A DNA stretch of 21,569 nt, taken from the NCBI GenBank assembly GCA_026770575.1, contig MU657377.1, positions 4,170-25,738 of the forward strand, in the 5' to 3' direction. Below the pieces are notes generated by a model, which saw only the letters and a list, made by a program, of their open reading frames with translations, did not search any database and was not told the origin of the DNA. Position 1 is the first letter of the stretch. Every line of letters starts with the position of its first letter. Positions 1 to 9,302 of the stretch are shown here, one piece after another. The position numbers and the translations under genes are program-made. Source of the DNA: Pelagophyceae sp. CCMP2097. Its lineage: Eukaryota; Sar; Pelagophyceae.

Positions 1-53
1 CAGGACGAGCAGCCAAATTCGCATGCCAAGCGGAGTAGAAACGTGAACGAGCA

Positions 54-378
54 GGCTCGAACCCGCGACCTCATGCAAGACATTTGAACTGGAGGGCCCA
101 TCGGACGGGCGGCCTGGAGCCGCCCACTGAAGATGGGCCCGATCTTGGATGACCCATGCGATATTTGTTTACAATCCTCAACACCGACGTTAATCCTGGC
201 AAAAGGGAATTCCGGTCCCAGTGCCAGGAGCCAGATCAGAAGTGTATATAAACACATCACAATGCCATTTAATTATTTTTTATTATTTTTTCCATATGCC
301 GGATTCGAACCGGCGACCTTGGGCTGTTCCAAACAATATGCCGGATTCGAACCGGCGACCTCGGGCTGTTAGTAGACA
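54..378 (-). repeat. tRNA T-arm-like repeats with Pol III B-box sequence
   Basis: On the minus strand the sequence GGTTCGAATCC, a perfect match to the RNA polymerase III B-box/T-arm consensus, occurs twice, at 301-311 and 343-353. It lies within two 42-bp tandem units (about 295-336 and 337-378) that differ at few positions. In each unit a 5-bp T stem (GCCGG/CCGGC) encloses the seven-base loop TTCGAAT. A third, more degenerate relative lies at 54-72. The 42-bp spacing is too short for a whole tRNA, and no A box, D arm or 5' acceptor strand pairs with the 3' end. Downstream on the same strand the sequence becomes an A-rich run (about 270-295), reminiscent of the tail of a tRNA-derived SINE. 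I read this as tRNA-derived repeat remnants, not functional tRNA genes. Confidence 0.6.
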
Positions 379-835
379 CACATGTGTACTCAGCTGCGGA
401 GCAACAGGGGGCACAAGCGGTTGACGGTGGCACCTTTGAGTACACGCAACGAGCGCACTCGTTTTTACACTCGGAAGTGCAAAGCGAGGGAACGAAACGT
501 CACGCTGAAGGTGATGCGCAAAACCAAGGGGGGGGGGTCAACATGAATGGGATTCCAGTCAGCGATAAATTCCTCGGTCCACAAGAAGTTTTGTGTGCCG
601 TTATTGGTCCCTGGAGACGCCCCTCGCGGAGAAAAGATCCCCGACGTCGAGAGTTTGTTTACGGGCTCGGTCCGCCGAGCGTGAATCCGTTTTCAAGAAT
701 AAAACGGTGTGAAACTTGACACTATTTTCTTGTAATTGCGGATTTGCATGGGCGTTTTAAATGAAATTAAGCCCATAACTTACAAAATGGAGCCCATAGC
801 CTAAATTTTGGGCCTTATTTATCACCTCCACAGGG

Positions 836-879
836 CACTAGGCCGGGCTCTAGTGTGGCCAGGGCCTACAGCTGGCCCT
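836..879. repeat. Two adjacent inverted repeats
   Basis: CACTAG at 836-841 pairs with CTAGTG at 850-855. Immediately after it, AGGGCC at 861-866 pairs with GGCCCT at 874-879 around a 7-base loop. Two perfect 6-bp stems side by side in a non-coding stretch could be a small cruciform or an element end, but short GC stems also arise by chance. Confidence 0.4.
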
Positions 880-1489
880 AGCGAAGCGGCAGCGAGGCGG
901 AACTCAGACGATGACAATGGAGAACCACCTCAAACCAGCTTTTGGTGACCCCAAAATCGAGATTGCGCGTAGGGTACGCGTAAAACGGGAGAGTTCAGCG
1001 TCCAGCCCGACACCTTGGGTCGGCCCTGACATGTCAAGCCACTCCAAGTCTCACCAAACGTACTGTGGAGGTGAGAAAATGAGCGGCAGTTTTCATGTTG
1101 ACCCCCCTTGTAGGGGAAAATGTAGGGGAACAATTCCTAAAATTTAATAGCATCCTCAATTAAAGCAATTTTGCTTCATTTGCGTCATTTGCGTGAATTG
1201 ATATCGATACACCGTCATGTTTACTAGTAATTATAACAAAGTGACACCGATTCGAATTTCCCCCTCCGAAATGACACCGATTACTGGACGACCCGGCCAC
1301 TTTCCCGGTTTGCACCCCACGGGGAAACCCACTTTCGGTTTCGCTGTTCCGTTTCTGTGGGCGGGAAATATTTTAAATATTTTTAGACTTTTTCAATATT
1401 TCCAAAACGTCACTCAATAATTTAAATCCAGCAATTTCGTGTGAAAATCAAGAGATTTGACTATATTTCATGTGAAAATCAAGGTTATT

Positions 1490-1516
1490 GGCTCCATTTT
1501 CAACTGAAATGGAGCC
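1490..1516. repeat. Perfect 10-bp hairpin
   Basis: GGCTCCATTT at 1490-1499 is perfectly complementary to AAATGGAGCC at 1507-1516, leaving a 7-base loop; a T-G pair could add an eleventh step. The right arm extended by one base (AAATGGAGCCCA) also occurs near 786, so the sequence is a dispersed repeat as well as a hairpin. A second perfect 7-bp inverted repeat (GGAAATA/TATTTCC) lies at 1364-1403. Function is unknown. Confidence 0.55.
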
Positions 1517-1913
1517 CAGAATCTACGATTTTCGGCGGGAAGTCGGAATTTTTGGTGTGTACAAACTGGGAGGGGTTAAGAGTGGGATTTTCGTACTTTT
1601 TGATTTTCCCGCTTTTTGTTTTCGTACTTCGATTTTTGGCCGGGGTTTATGGACTTATGGGAAGTTGGCCGGGTCGTCCAGTACCATTTATCTCAAAAAT
1701 CAACCATTGGTTTTGGACCGTTTCTTCGTTCAGCTCCTAATTGTAATTTGAAGTTTCAATTTGAACCAATTCTTCCTCTATTTCGAAAGGGGGACGAAAT
1801 ATTAAATATTATCTACCTCGATTTCGGCTCGTTTCAGTCTTCACGAAACATTAAAATGTTGTCTTGCTGACAAAAGGCCTGAAACTGTTTCTTAGAACCC
1901 TAATCTAATCGCC

Positions 1914-4804
1914 ATGTCGACGGAGGCGCTGCGGGGCGCCGAGTCGCTGCGGGGCGGCGACGTCGAGAATCGCCCCGCCAAGCCTGCGCCCTGGAGCCGG
2001 AAGGTGCCGGGGCTTAGGCAAAAGTCGGTTCGTATATTTCCTGACCTCTTCATGCCAGAGTTCGCCGCGGCCATATCGGGCGCCCGAAAGGCGGCCAAAG
2101 GCCCGCGCGTCAGCCCGCGCTGGCGCGGCCCCATCGTGCTCGGGTTGGTGCTGGCGAGCGGTTTATGCATCGCGTCGATCATCGGGGTTTTGCAGGGGGG
2201 AAAAGACAGCCGCGACGCTCGAAAAAGGCATAAAGCAGACTGCCGCGACGTCTCCGACGCCATATCGGAGTGGGGCAAGCGCTTCTCCGTGGAAGCATCC
2301 ACGCTCGGAAGCATGATGACCCGAGAAAGAGCAGCTTCCACCTCAAAACCGAATTTCCTCGTGCCGGGCGCCCTCTTGCAGGCCGTGACGCTCGACCGCT
2401 TGGCTTGCATGGCCACGGAGTTCGACCAGACGCCGCCCTCGGTGCTCTACATGCCCACGGTTTTACAAGAAGACCGCGCCGATTTTGAAGTTTATGTGGG
2501 CGAAGCAAGAGGCGCCGCAGGCCCAATCGAAATCACCGATAACTTTGGCGGCACGTACTCGACGTCGTTCCCCGTCTTCTCTTTGGTGCCGGCGCCTCCT
2601 CGGCCGTCTTATAATCCGGTCTCGGCTGCCTGGACGGTCGGGGACCCGGAGACCGCGGCGACGATCGACCAGCATTACGGCGTCGATGCGCAAGAATTCT
2701 ACCGCCGCACGCTGCCGCCGCAGCTCCAAACACGGTTCTTCGAACAAAGGCGCCTCATCGCCCATCCTTTATATTTAGACGATGGTATTCCCGTCGCAGA
2801 CTTTGCCATTATCGTTCTCTTCGACGTTTTGGACGTGACATGCGTTTCCGAAAACTGCCCCGACGACGAAGACGCTTCTATTTTGGGCTACGCCACCTTT
2901 TCGCTCCACGTCTCGCGGTGGAATACGATCTTCCCTGCCAACGTTGGCGTAAAAGGAGCCGCGACGGGCCATGTGATCAAGACGGTCTCCGGAAGCTATC
3001 GCAAACACGCCCAAGTCCACGAACCATTCTTAGACCTCGACTTGGAGTGCCACTACAACGCCGCGGTCGGCGTGGTTACGCACTACTGCCTTGGCGGCGC
3101 CGCTTCGTTCCTCGTCGCCGTCCTGCTCTTTCTACTGCTGCGCAGACTCGAGGCCGGGGCATCGCGCGACCGGCGAATCGTAGACGACCAGCGCAAGGGC
3201 GTGGCCAGGGATGCGGCGGCCGCGGCGCAGCGCAAGGACGAACGCATCCGCTACGGCTTTGAGGTGAGCGAGAAGACGGAGCGCTACCTGAACCACGAGC
3301 TCAAGAACCGCATCTTCGTCCTCAGGTGCGTTCGGCCTATATGAACCCCGCAAAGGACTCACGCAAGGAAAAACATAGGCAGTCGTGCACCGACCAGGCC
3401 CTGCTCGGGCAGATTGACGAAATCACGGAAGTGCTGAGCAGCAAGGCCGTTTTGATGCGGCTCTCGACGGGCCGCTACAAGGCTTCGTGGGACGCCGTCG
3501 ATCCCACCAAGCTCGTCGACCGGCGGTGGCAGCGCTTCGTCGCGGCGAACAGCCCGTTTGAGCGCGTGCCGACGACGGCCGCCGCCGTGAACCGGCCTCT
3601 CCGCCTCGACAAGGTCCTTTTCAACATCTGCCTGGACAATATGCTGTCCACACCGCCGGCGTCGCTTCTCCAACCCTGCAAGACGTCGCGTCACGCGTAC
3701 GGCCCTAGGTCGAACGCTTTCAAGTACGGCGACCCGTCACGGCCGCCGGCGCTCTCGCTCAACGTCGAGCCTCGCAACGAGGGCGGGACGCGCGTCCGCC
3801 TCTCCCTGGAGCTGCGCAACTGGGCCGGGCCCGAACACGCGGCTCTCCTGCAGCTGGGCGAGGAGGAGCTGAACGAGATTGCGCACGCCGAGGGCCGGCG
3901 CGCGCATGAGCACGCCGCCGAGCTGAGCTCGGGCGACGGCTTCTCCATGGCGGCCGCCGCCGCGAGCGCCCTCGGCGGCACGGTCCGACTCGTGCTGCTG
4001 AGTGACGGAGTCGTCGCGAAGCTCGAGCTGCCGGACGTCGCGGCCGTGCTGCCCAGCGCCGCACGGGGCAACGCCGCCGTGCCCGCGGCGCCGGTCGAGC
4101 TGTCGTGGCTGAAAGTCGCAATGGCCGACGACTCGGCGTCGTTCCGCAAGATGTTTGTGAGAGTTGCGGAGAAGGTGACGTCGCGAGTGCCCATCGTCGC
4201 CGGCGCGACGCGAGATTCCATCGACGACTTTCCGAAGACGGTCGTCGAGGACGACGTCGACGTGTTGTTCCTCGACTTCAACTTTGCGCCCGTGCACCAC
4301 ACGAAGACCGGCGTTGACATCTGCCGCGAGTGCCGGGAGCTCGATGCCGAGGCGGGCAACGTGCCGCGCCTCATCTTCATCGTCTCGGCCAACGACTCGC
4401 CCGAAGACGCCGAGCGGTACCGCGCCGCGGGCGCCGACGGCTCGCTCGGCAAGAGGCTGACCCCCGCGAGGCTGCGGGAGGTCCTCGAAAACGCGGTGCA
4501 GACGCACCCGCGCTTCGCCGCCTGGCGCCGGGGCGACGCGCCGGTCCTCGCGGTGGCGGCGGACGCGCGGTGGTGCCTGAAGACCATCGACACGCCGCCG
4601 CAAAGCCTGAAGACCATCGACACGCCGCCGGCAAGCCTGAAGATCAACGACACGCCGCCGCAAAGCCTGAAGACCAACGACACGCCGCCGCAAATCCTGA
4701 AGACCATCGACGCGCCGCCGCCAACCCCGCGGTGGCTCGGGGGCGATCGCTCGGAACGCCTCCGGCGAGCCCACAGCGCCGGCAATCGCACCGGCACGGC
4801 GTGA
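1914..4804 (+). CDS. Hybrid sensor histidine kinase, CHASE-like sensor plus receiver
   Basis: Three exons (1914-3325, 3379-3645, 3709-4804) give 924 residues. A transmembrane helix (about 72-92) and a second (about 387-409) flank an exoplasmic region of roughly 290 residues that resembles a CHASE ligand-binding domain. A charged linker leads to an H box with His461 in YLNHELKN, an N box (NMLSNAFKY, residues 558-566) and a weak G2-like GDGFSM stretch followed by an ALGG motif. A classical DxGxG G1 motif is not visible, so ATP binding may be altered. The receiver domain has the acidic pair Asp700/Asp701, phospho-acceptor Asp749 in VLFLDF, and Lys808. The first 53-nt intron splits Arg471 just after the H box. 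The second, 63 nt, splits the N box. The tail holds five 10-residue repeats. The family autophosphorylates on His and passes phosphate to Asp; the ligand here is unknown. Start chosen as the first ATG of the long frame. Confidence 0.9.
4574..4723 (+). repeat. Five 30-bp in-frame tandem repeats in the kinase tail
   Basis: Five consecutive 30-bp units, each encoding a 10-residue motif of the type [C/S/I]LK[T/I][I/N]D[T/A]PP[Q/A/P], lie after the receiver domain. Variation is mostly at the Ile/Asn and Gln/Ala positions. The period is a multiple of three, so copy-number change would preserve the frame. The repeated Thr-Pro-Pro is a plausible proline-directed phosphorylation or SH3/WW-type docking site, but that is inference. 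Confidence 0.9.
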
Positions 4805-5470
4805 CCGCGCGCAGAGCGCATGGCCGTCCAGGCCGCCACCGCCGCGGCGAAGGCCGCCGCCGCCGCCGCCGCGACATAGCACGCCGCGGCCGCCCCCGTG
4901 GCCACCGCGAGGACGCGCGCGCCTCTTCGGCCCTTTGAGGTTTGTTGGGTCTGACCAAGCAACACGACCACGGCCCGTGCTCGGCACCCGGCGCGCCCCT
5001 CCCCACCGCGCACGCCTTGTGCCTCACCATAACGTTGATATAATGCTGCTGAAGCTTGCTTACAAGCGCCGCCGTTTGCGCGCGCCGTTTGCGCGGCCGG
5101 CGCGCGAGTCGACGAGCCTCGGGCGGCTTTGGCGCGGAGGCGGCGCGGCGCTTTGAATACCGCGTCGGCCGCCGTTGGCGCGGGCGCGGCCACAGGCGGC
5201 GGCGGTCCCGGCGCGGCCGCCTCGGGCAGGTTCCGGCGCGGCTCGGCGGCGGGCGGCTCGGCGGCCGGCGCGAGAGCCGCGATTCGCCAGCGTCGCAAAG
5301 GGGCAGGGTCGAAAGGGCCGCCGGCGCGCGCCACTCGGCGCCGCTGGCGCCACGTTATATTTTAGCGAAACAGCTGTGTGCGACCGTAAAGCGTGTGTTC
5401 GAACGAACGACGCGAAAACCGACGGGGTGGGGAGCCTCGCCGGGCGTAGGGGGCGGGCGTCGCCGGGTGT
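4805..5470. other. Intergenic region between kinase and phospholipase
   Basis: Extremely GC-rich DNA in which all six frames stay open by composition, so open frames mean little. A short AT-richer island near 5020-5060 contains TATA-like sequence on the minus strand followed by an ATG at 5030. That could start a small minus-strand gene, discussed under findings. The part just upstream of 5471 should hold the phospholipase promoter; I recognise no defined element. Confidence 0.4.
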
Positions 5471-6813
5471 ATGTTCGCGGCGTGGCCCGGGCTGGGCTTC
5501 CCCGCGGGCTACGACGTGCTTCTGCTGGAGGGCGGCGCCGTTAAAGGTGTGGCCTACGCCGGCGCCGCGCATGCGTTGGAGGCCGGCGGCGCGCTGCGCC
5601 AGATCCGCCGCTTCGCCGGGTCCTCGGCGGGCGCCATGGCGGCGGCGGCCCTCTGCGCCGGCTGCACGGCCGGCGACGTCACTTCTGCGCTTCTCGAAAT
5701 CGAGTTTGCCCAACTACTCGACGCGGAGCAGCTCTCGCTGCCGCCCGCGCTCCGGGACCTCGCCGCCGCCGGATCTTTATCAGAGGCCGTCGCGGCCATG
5801 ACGCGCGCCTTCTTCGACGCCATCTCGCAGCAGGAGCGCGCGGCAGAGGTCGCCCGCGCCGCCGGACCCGAGGAGGCGCGGCCGCCGCTGCGGCGGAGCG
5901 CCAGCGGCAGCTGGAGCGTGGCCGACCCGCTCGACGTCGTGCGGCGCCTGGCGACGGAATTCGGCCTTTTTCGCGGCCAGGTCCTGGAAGACCGCGTCGA
6001 GGCGCTCCTGCTCCGCGGCACGGGCCTCGCAAACGTGCGTCCCCTATGGCAAGGTCCCGTGACAAGGACCCTAGACAAGGTTCCGCGGAGGCCCATCGCG
6101 GAAAAGGCGCGGTCGCGCACGCGGGGGCCGCGCGAGCCATTTCGTAGGTGACGTTCGCGCAGCTGCGGTCGCACACGGGGCGCGAGCTTCGCGTCACAGC
6201 GACGAGTGTCACGAGGCAGCGCACCGTCTACTTTGACGCCGACTCGACCCCAGACCTGCGCGTCGCCCTCGCCGTGCGCGCGTCCTCCGCCGTGCCTTTT
6301 CTGTTTGCGCCCGTGGCTATAGGGGGCGAGCTGTTTGTGGACGGAGGTGCCTTGAAGAACATGCCCCTCGACGCGTTCGCCGGTGGCCGCGCTCTGGCGC
6401 TGTCCATCCGGGCGCCGACGCAGGCTAGGGGCGGCGGCGTCGCCGTGCCGACGCTCGGCGCCTACGCCGCCGCTCTGATGGAGACGATGACGTGGGGCGA
6501 AGGCTCGTCGAATTGCCTCGCGCGCGCGGCCGACACCCCAGGCCTCGACCTCGTCGAACTCGGCGCGCACGCGGTGACCAGCAAGCACGCCCTCGACTTT
6601 TCGCTGAGCCGAGACGACAAGCTTTGCATGATATCTGCGGGGTTCGACGCGTTGGCGGACCACCTCGTCAAAACAAAACGGGCCAACCGAGAAAGCTTCT
6701 TCACCCCCAAAGGCGACCGAAGACGGCCATGGCTCCCGGACGCGCCCGCGACGGGCGACGAACCCGCGCCGCCGGGCGGAAGGGACTCGCTCGAAGACGC
6801 CGGCTGCGCGTGA
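5471..6813 (+). CDS. Patatin-like phospholipase
   Basis: Two exons (5471-6034 and 6148-6813) joined in phase 0 across a 113-nt intron (GTGCGT donor, GTAG acceptor) give 409 residues. The N-terminal oxyanion-hole glycine motif LEGGAVKG (residues 19-26) is followed by the nucleophile elbow GSSAG with Ser52. Exon 2 carries the second half of the Ser-Asp dyad, Asp253 in the DGG motif, preceded by the family's usual block around SAVPFLFAPV. The patatin family hydrolyses acyl esters of phospholipids or neutral lipids with this dyad, so an intact lipid acyl hydrolase is expected. No signal peptide or membrane segment is evident, suggesting a cytosolic or peripheral enzyme. The C-terminal 60 residues or so are charged and Pro-rich and look disordered. 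Substrate is unknown. The start is the only ATG shortly before the oxyanion motif. Confidence 0.93.
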
Positions 6814-7149
6814 CGGAGGGCCTCTGGTTTTAATGGTACACTTTTGACGTTGATTCGAGGTGTTCGATGACACCGGGGCGCAGGGAAGCCGTGCACGTGC
6901 GCCTCGACCCTCATGCTGGTCGCCATCGTCGTCCCGCACCCGTCCAGCCTCCGAGTCCGAGTCGATCAAAACTTGAACTTGAACTTGAAAGTTTGAAAGC
7001 TGTGTATGATCACCGAACCGTGACTTTTGTGAACTGATTTCGGTCGGGTCAACATTTGAAACAGACACTCCGAGACCGCACGGAACAACTCGTCTGAGAA
7101 CATTTGCCCAGTGATCCGCATCGGCGCCTCCGTCGGCCGCCGGTGGGAG
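6814..7149. other. Intergenic region with TTGAAC-type simple repeat
   Basis: Between the phospholipase stop and the next ATG lies a short repeat of AACTTG units (about 6967-6990) followed by an imperfect inverted segment (AAGTTTGAAAG). A similar ACTTGAAC string lies just before the SET gene start near 18055, so it may be a shared promoter motif; two occurrences are not strong evidence. No gene seen. Confidence 0.35.
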
Positions 7150-7947
7150 ATGCCGCACCGCGCGTCTCGCCTCGACGACTTCATCAAGTCTCTGCAACCA
7201 AGGTCGTCGATGACCCGGAATTCCGGGTCGCAGGCAGGCCCGTCGTCGCCGCGCACGCCGCAACGGCGGCGGCGCAAGACGCCGACGCGGCGGGCCTCGG
7301 TCAAGCTCATGGACTTCCTCGAACTGTATCCCGCTCCCGACTCTCCGGCCAACTTACCGACCACGCCCGCCCCCGCCGCCCCCGCCGCCCCCGCCGCCGC
7401 CGAGGCCGCGCAAAGGGCCGTCGAGGCCGCGCCGAGGGCCGTCGACTCTTCGAGGGCAATCGACGTTGCGCTGGAGTCGGTTCGCGTGGCGGCGTCGCCG
7501 CCGCGGGAGCGCGCGGCCGTTGCGCCGCTTGCGCCTCCCATCCCGCCTTCGCCGACGGCGCGGCACCGGGTGACCCTGGCCTACCCCGTCGGCGCGCCGC
7601 CGCGGGCGCAGAACAACTTCGACGGTCTCGTTGACCTCTTCAACTTGGCGCCCGCCGAGCCGGCGAAGGCGCCCAGGGCCGCGCCTCCCAAGGACCGCGC
7701 CGCTCGGCGCGCGGCGGACTATCCGTGCGTTGCGTGCGGCGCATCGCCGGCGGCGTGCGTTTCCGCATTGGCCGCGATGGTGTCGCGGGACCACGAGGCG
7801 ACGGTAAACGCGCTCGCGGCGCTGGCCGGCGCCGGCCTGGCGCCGGACCTTGTCCACCTCCTCGCCGCCAAGATCGAAGAAGCCGCGGCGCGCAACGCCG
7901 CGAGCCACAAACGGCTCATGGATCTCGCCTTGGCCACGCCTCGATGA
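7150..7947 (+). CDS. Uncharacterised Ala/Pro-rich protein
   Basis: A single open frame of 265 residues from ATG 7150 to TGA 7947. An upstream in-frame GTG at 7111 exists, but ATG is the expected start. I do not recognise the family. The N-terminal third is basic and Ser/Arg-rich (residues 1-55, phosphorylation- or nuclear-localisation-like), followed by a short hydrophobic LMDFLELYP segment and a long Ala/Pro-rich low-complexity middle. The C-terminal part holds three cysteines (Cys193, Cys196, Cys203), then an Ala/Leu-rich helical region of about 55 residues. The CxxC plus a third Cys is too little to call a zinc finger. It converges on the ribosomal protein gene, the two stops being only 127 bp apart. 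It could also be the last exon of a larger gene or a compositionally open frame. Confidence 0.55.
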   Translation: MPHRASRLDDFIKSLQPRSSMTRNSGSQAGPSSPRTPQRRRRKTPTRRASVKLMDFLELYPAPDSPANLPTTPAPAAPAAPAAAEAAQRAVEAAPRAVDSSRAIDVALESVRVAASPPRERAAVAPLAPPIPPSPTARHRVTLAYPVGAPPRAQNNFDGLVDLFNLAPAEPAKAPRAAPPKDRAARRAADYPCVACGASPAACVSALAAMVSRDHEATVNALAALAGAGLAPDLVHLLAAKIEEAAARNAASHKRLMDLALATPR

Positions 7948-8074
7948 GCCGCAAACGCCATCCCATCCAACACCGCATGTCTTATAAAGGGGTACAAACT
8001 ATTCTCGAGTCTCGGCGCTTGTGGGTGCGGGGGTATTAACGTTACTAAGAGCGACGCCTGGTGTGGATGGCGGC

Positions 8075-9141
8075 TTAGATCTCCTTGTGGACATACTCGT
8101 TGATGAAGCGGACGTCCTGCGAAGCGCCGATGCGGCCGTGCTGGGGGATGTACTTGACGGCCGAGCCGGCGGCAACGAGCCACTTCTCCTGGCGGCCCTT
8201 GACGTACGTCTCGCGCTCGAACTTGGTGAAGCCCCACTTCGCCGACTTGAGGATCTTCTGGCGTCCCGGGAACTTGAACTTGGCGCGGCGGAGCGCGACG
8301 AGGACAGCGTCGGCGTGAGTGTCCTTGGCGCGCACGGACAGAATGGCCTGGCCGATGGAGACGCGCGCTGCGCGCTCCATAGGCTTGCCGTACGAGTGAC
8401 GCATGCCCGACGAGAGACGATCGGCGCCGGCGCACGAAAGCATCTTGTTCTGGCGGATAACGTGGTACGGGTGGCAACGCGTGCGGATGTGGTACCTGGA
8501 TGAGGTAGCGTCGAGGCGAGCCGCGACGAAAAGCGCGCGTCGTAGGGATATTTCCCCGACATATGCCGCCGTCGGGGCGGTCCACGGCCACCGTCGGCGA
8601 GCCGCGAAGACCGTCTGGGCGGCCCGCTTTCGCCCACACAAAAAGGGAACGCACGCCTCCTTGCCGCAGTTCTTGATGAGGTACTTGTTGCACGCGACGC
8701 GGGCCGCCTCGAGAGCATTCGACGAAATTTGCTCCTTCTCGTCAGAGACAAGGTGCGCCACGAACCTAGCGGCGAGGCGTCCCCGGTGGAGGCCGCCGCG
8801 ACGAAAAGCGAGCGACGTCGGGGAACGTTCAACGAAGAAGTGCCAGATGCGTGACGCGCGCACAGTACGCAGGAGCCCTCGCGAGCCACCGCCGGTCGGC
8901 GGCGCGGCGCCCGCCGGCGGTGGTCCGCCCCTCCGCCTGGCCGATTGCCCACCACCGCGCCCGCGCCCGCGGCGCGCGCGCCCTCGGACGCGGCTTCGCA
9001 CGGGAACTGGTCGACCGAGGCCTTTTTGTTGCCGCAGTCGAAGATACGGATCTTCGGGTCGGGCACGCCGCGGCAGTAGCGCGACTTAATGTACGGCTTG
9101 TTCTTCTGGAACCGAGAGCATCGGGCAGGGCGGCGACCCAT
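8075..9141 (-). CDS. RPL10: 60S ribosomal protein L10 (uL16)
   Basis: Three exons on the minus strand (9141-9002, 8765-8655, 8495-8075) join to 223 residues, the usual size for eukaryotic L10. The signature MGRRPARC start, [40 protein letters not shown] and [13 protein letters not shown] are all present. L10 is a large-subunit protein of the cytosolic ribosome that helps position tRNA near the peptidyl-transferase centre and joins late in 60S maturation. Introns of 236 and 159 nt have GTGCGA and GTGCGT donors and TAG/CAG acceptors; both junctions are phase 2 and restore conserved sequence exactly. The last 20 or so residues differ from animal L10, as is common. The gene is divergent from PUS7. 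Both introns share a 16-nt sequence (see findings). Confidence 0.97.
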
Positions 9142-9302
9142 GTTGTCGACCTGCTTACTCTCGATGAGTAAGAAAAGGCGATCACTACGAAATGAGCGAA
9201 AGCGCGCGAGTGAGATTGAGATTCCGGTGAGTATTTGCGGGCCGTTACACAATTCGGCGAAGCTCCCTCTCCCGCGCGGCGCGGCCCCCGGCGACCGGCG
9301 GT
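9142..9302. promoter_or_regulatory. Bidirectional promoter region between RPL10 and PUS7
   Basis: The start codons of RPL10 (minus) and PUS7 (plus) are 161 bp apart and point away from each other, so both promoters and both 5' leaders must fit here or overlap the genes. I see no TATA box; purine-rich GAGTGAGATTGAGATT near 9208-9223 is the only notable string. A translation factor and an RNA-modification enzyme sharing one promoter would be consistent with co-regulated growth genes, but that is inference. Confidence 0.5.

Larger units (their letters stand above)
1..1913. other. Gene-free region upstream of the histidine kinase
   Basis: I see no reading frame here with the codon bias of the neighbouring genes; all open frames are short and resemble nothing I know. 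The first 380 bases hold tRNA T-arm-like repeats in minus orientation (listed separately). From about 700 to 1900 the DNA turns AT-rich, unlike the very GC-rich genes, and carries several perfect short inverted repeats (836-855, 861-879, 1364-1403, 1490-1516) and short direct repeats (for example TGTGAAAATCAAG near 1440 and again near 1470, and AAATGGAGCCCA near 786 and 1507). This looks like old mobile-element debris or a structured spacer, but no transposase or reverse transcriptase frame is visible. The last part must contain the promoter and 5' leader of the kinase at 1914; I could not single out a TATA box. Confidence 0.6.

Noticed and set aside
295..400. A functional tRNA gene on the minus strand
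   Set aside because: Only T-arm sequence is present; no matching 5' acceptor strand, D arm or anticodon arm fits within the 42-bp spacing.
3691..5334. 547-residue minus-strand open frame opposite the kinase
   Set aside because: It lies mainly antisense to the receiver domain and its repeats; composition is biased and the frame stays open only because of very high GC. The plus strand has clear domain motifs.
5554..7263. 569-residue minus-strand open frame over the phospholipase
   Set aside because: Antisense shadow of the patatin gene, whose catalytic motifs are unmistakable on the plus strand.
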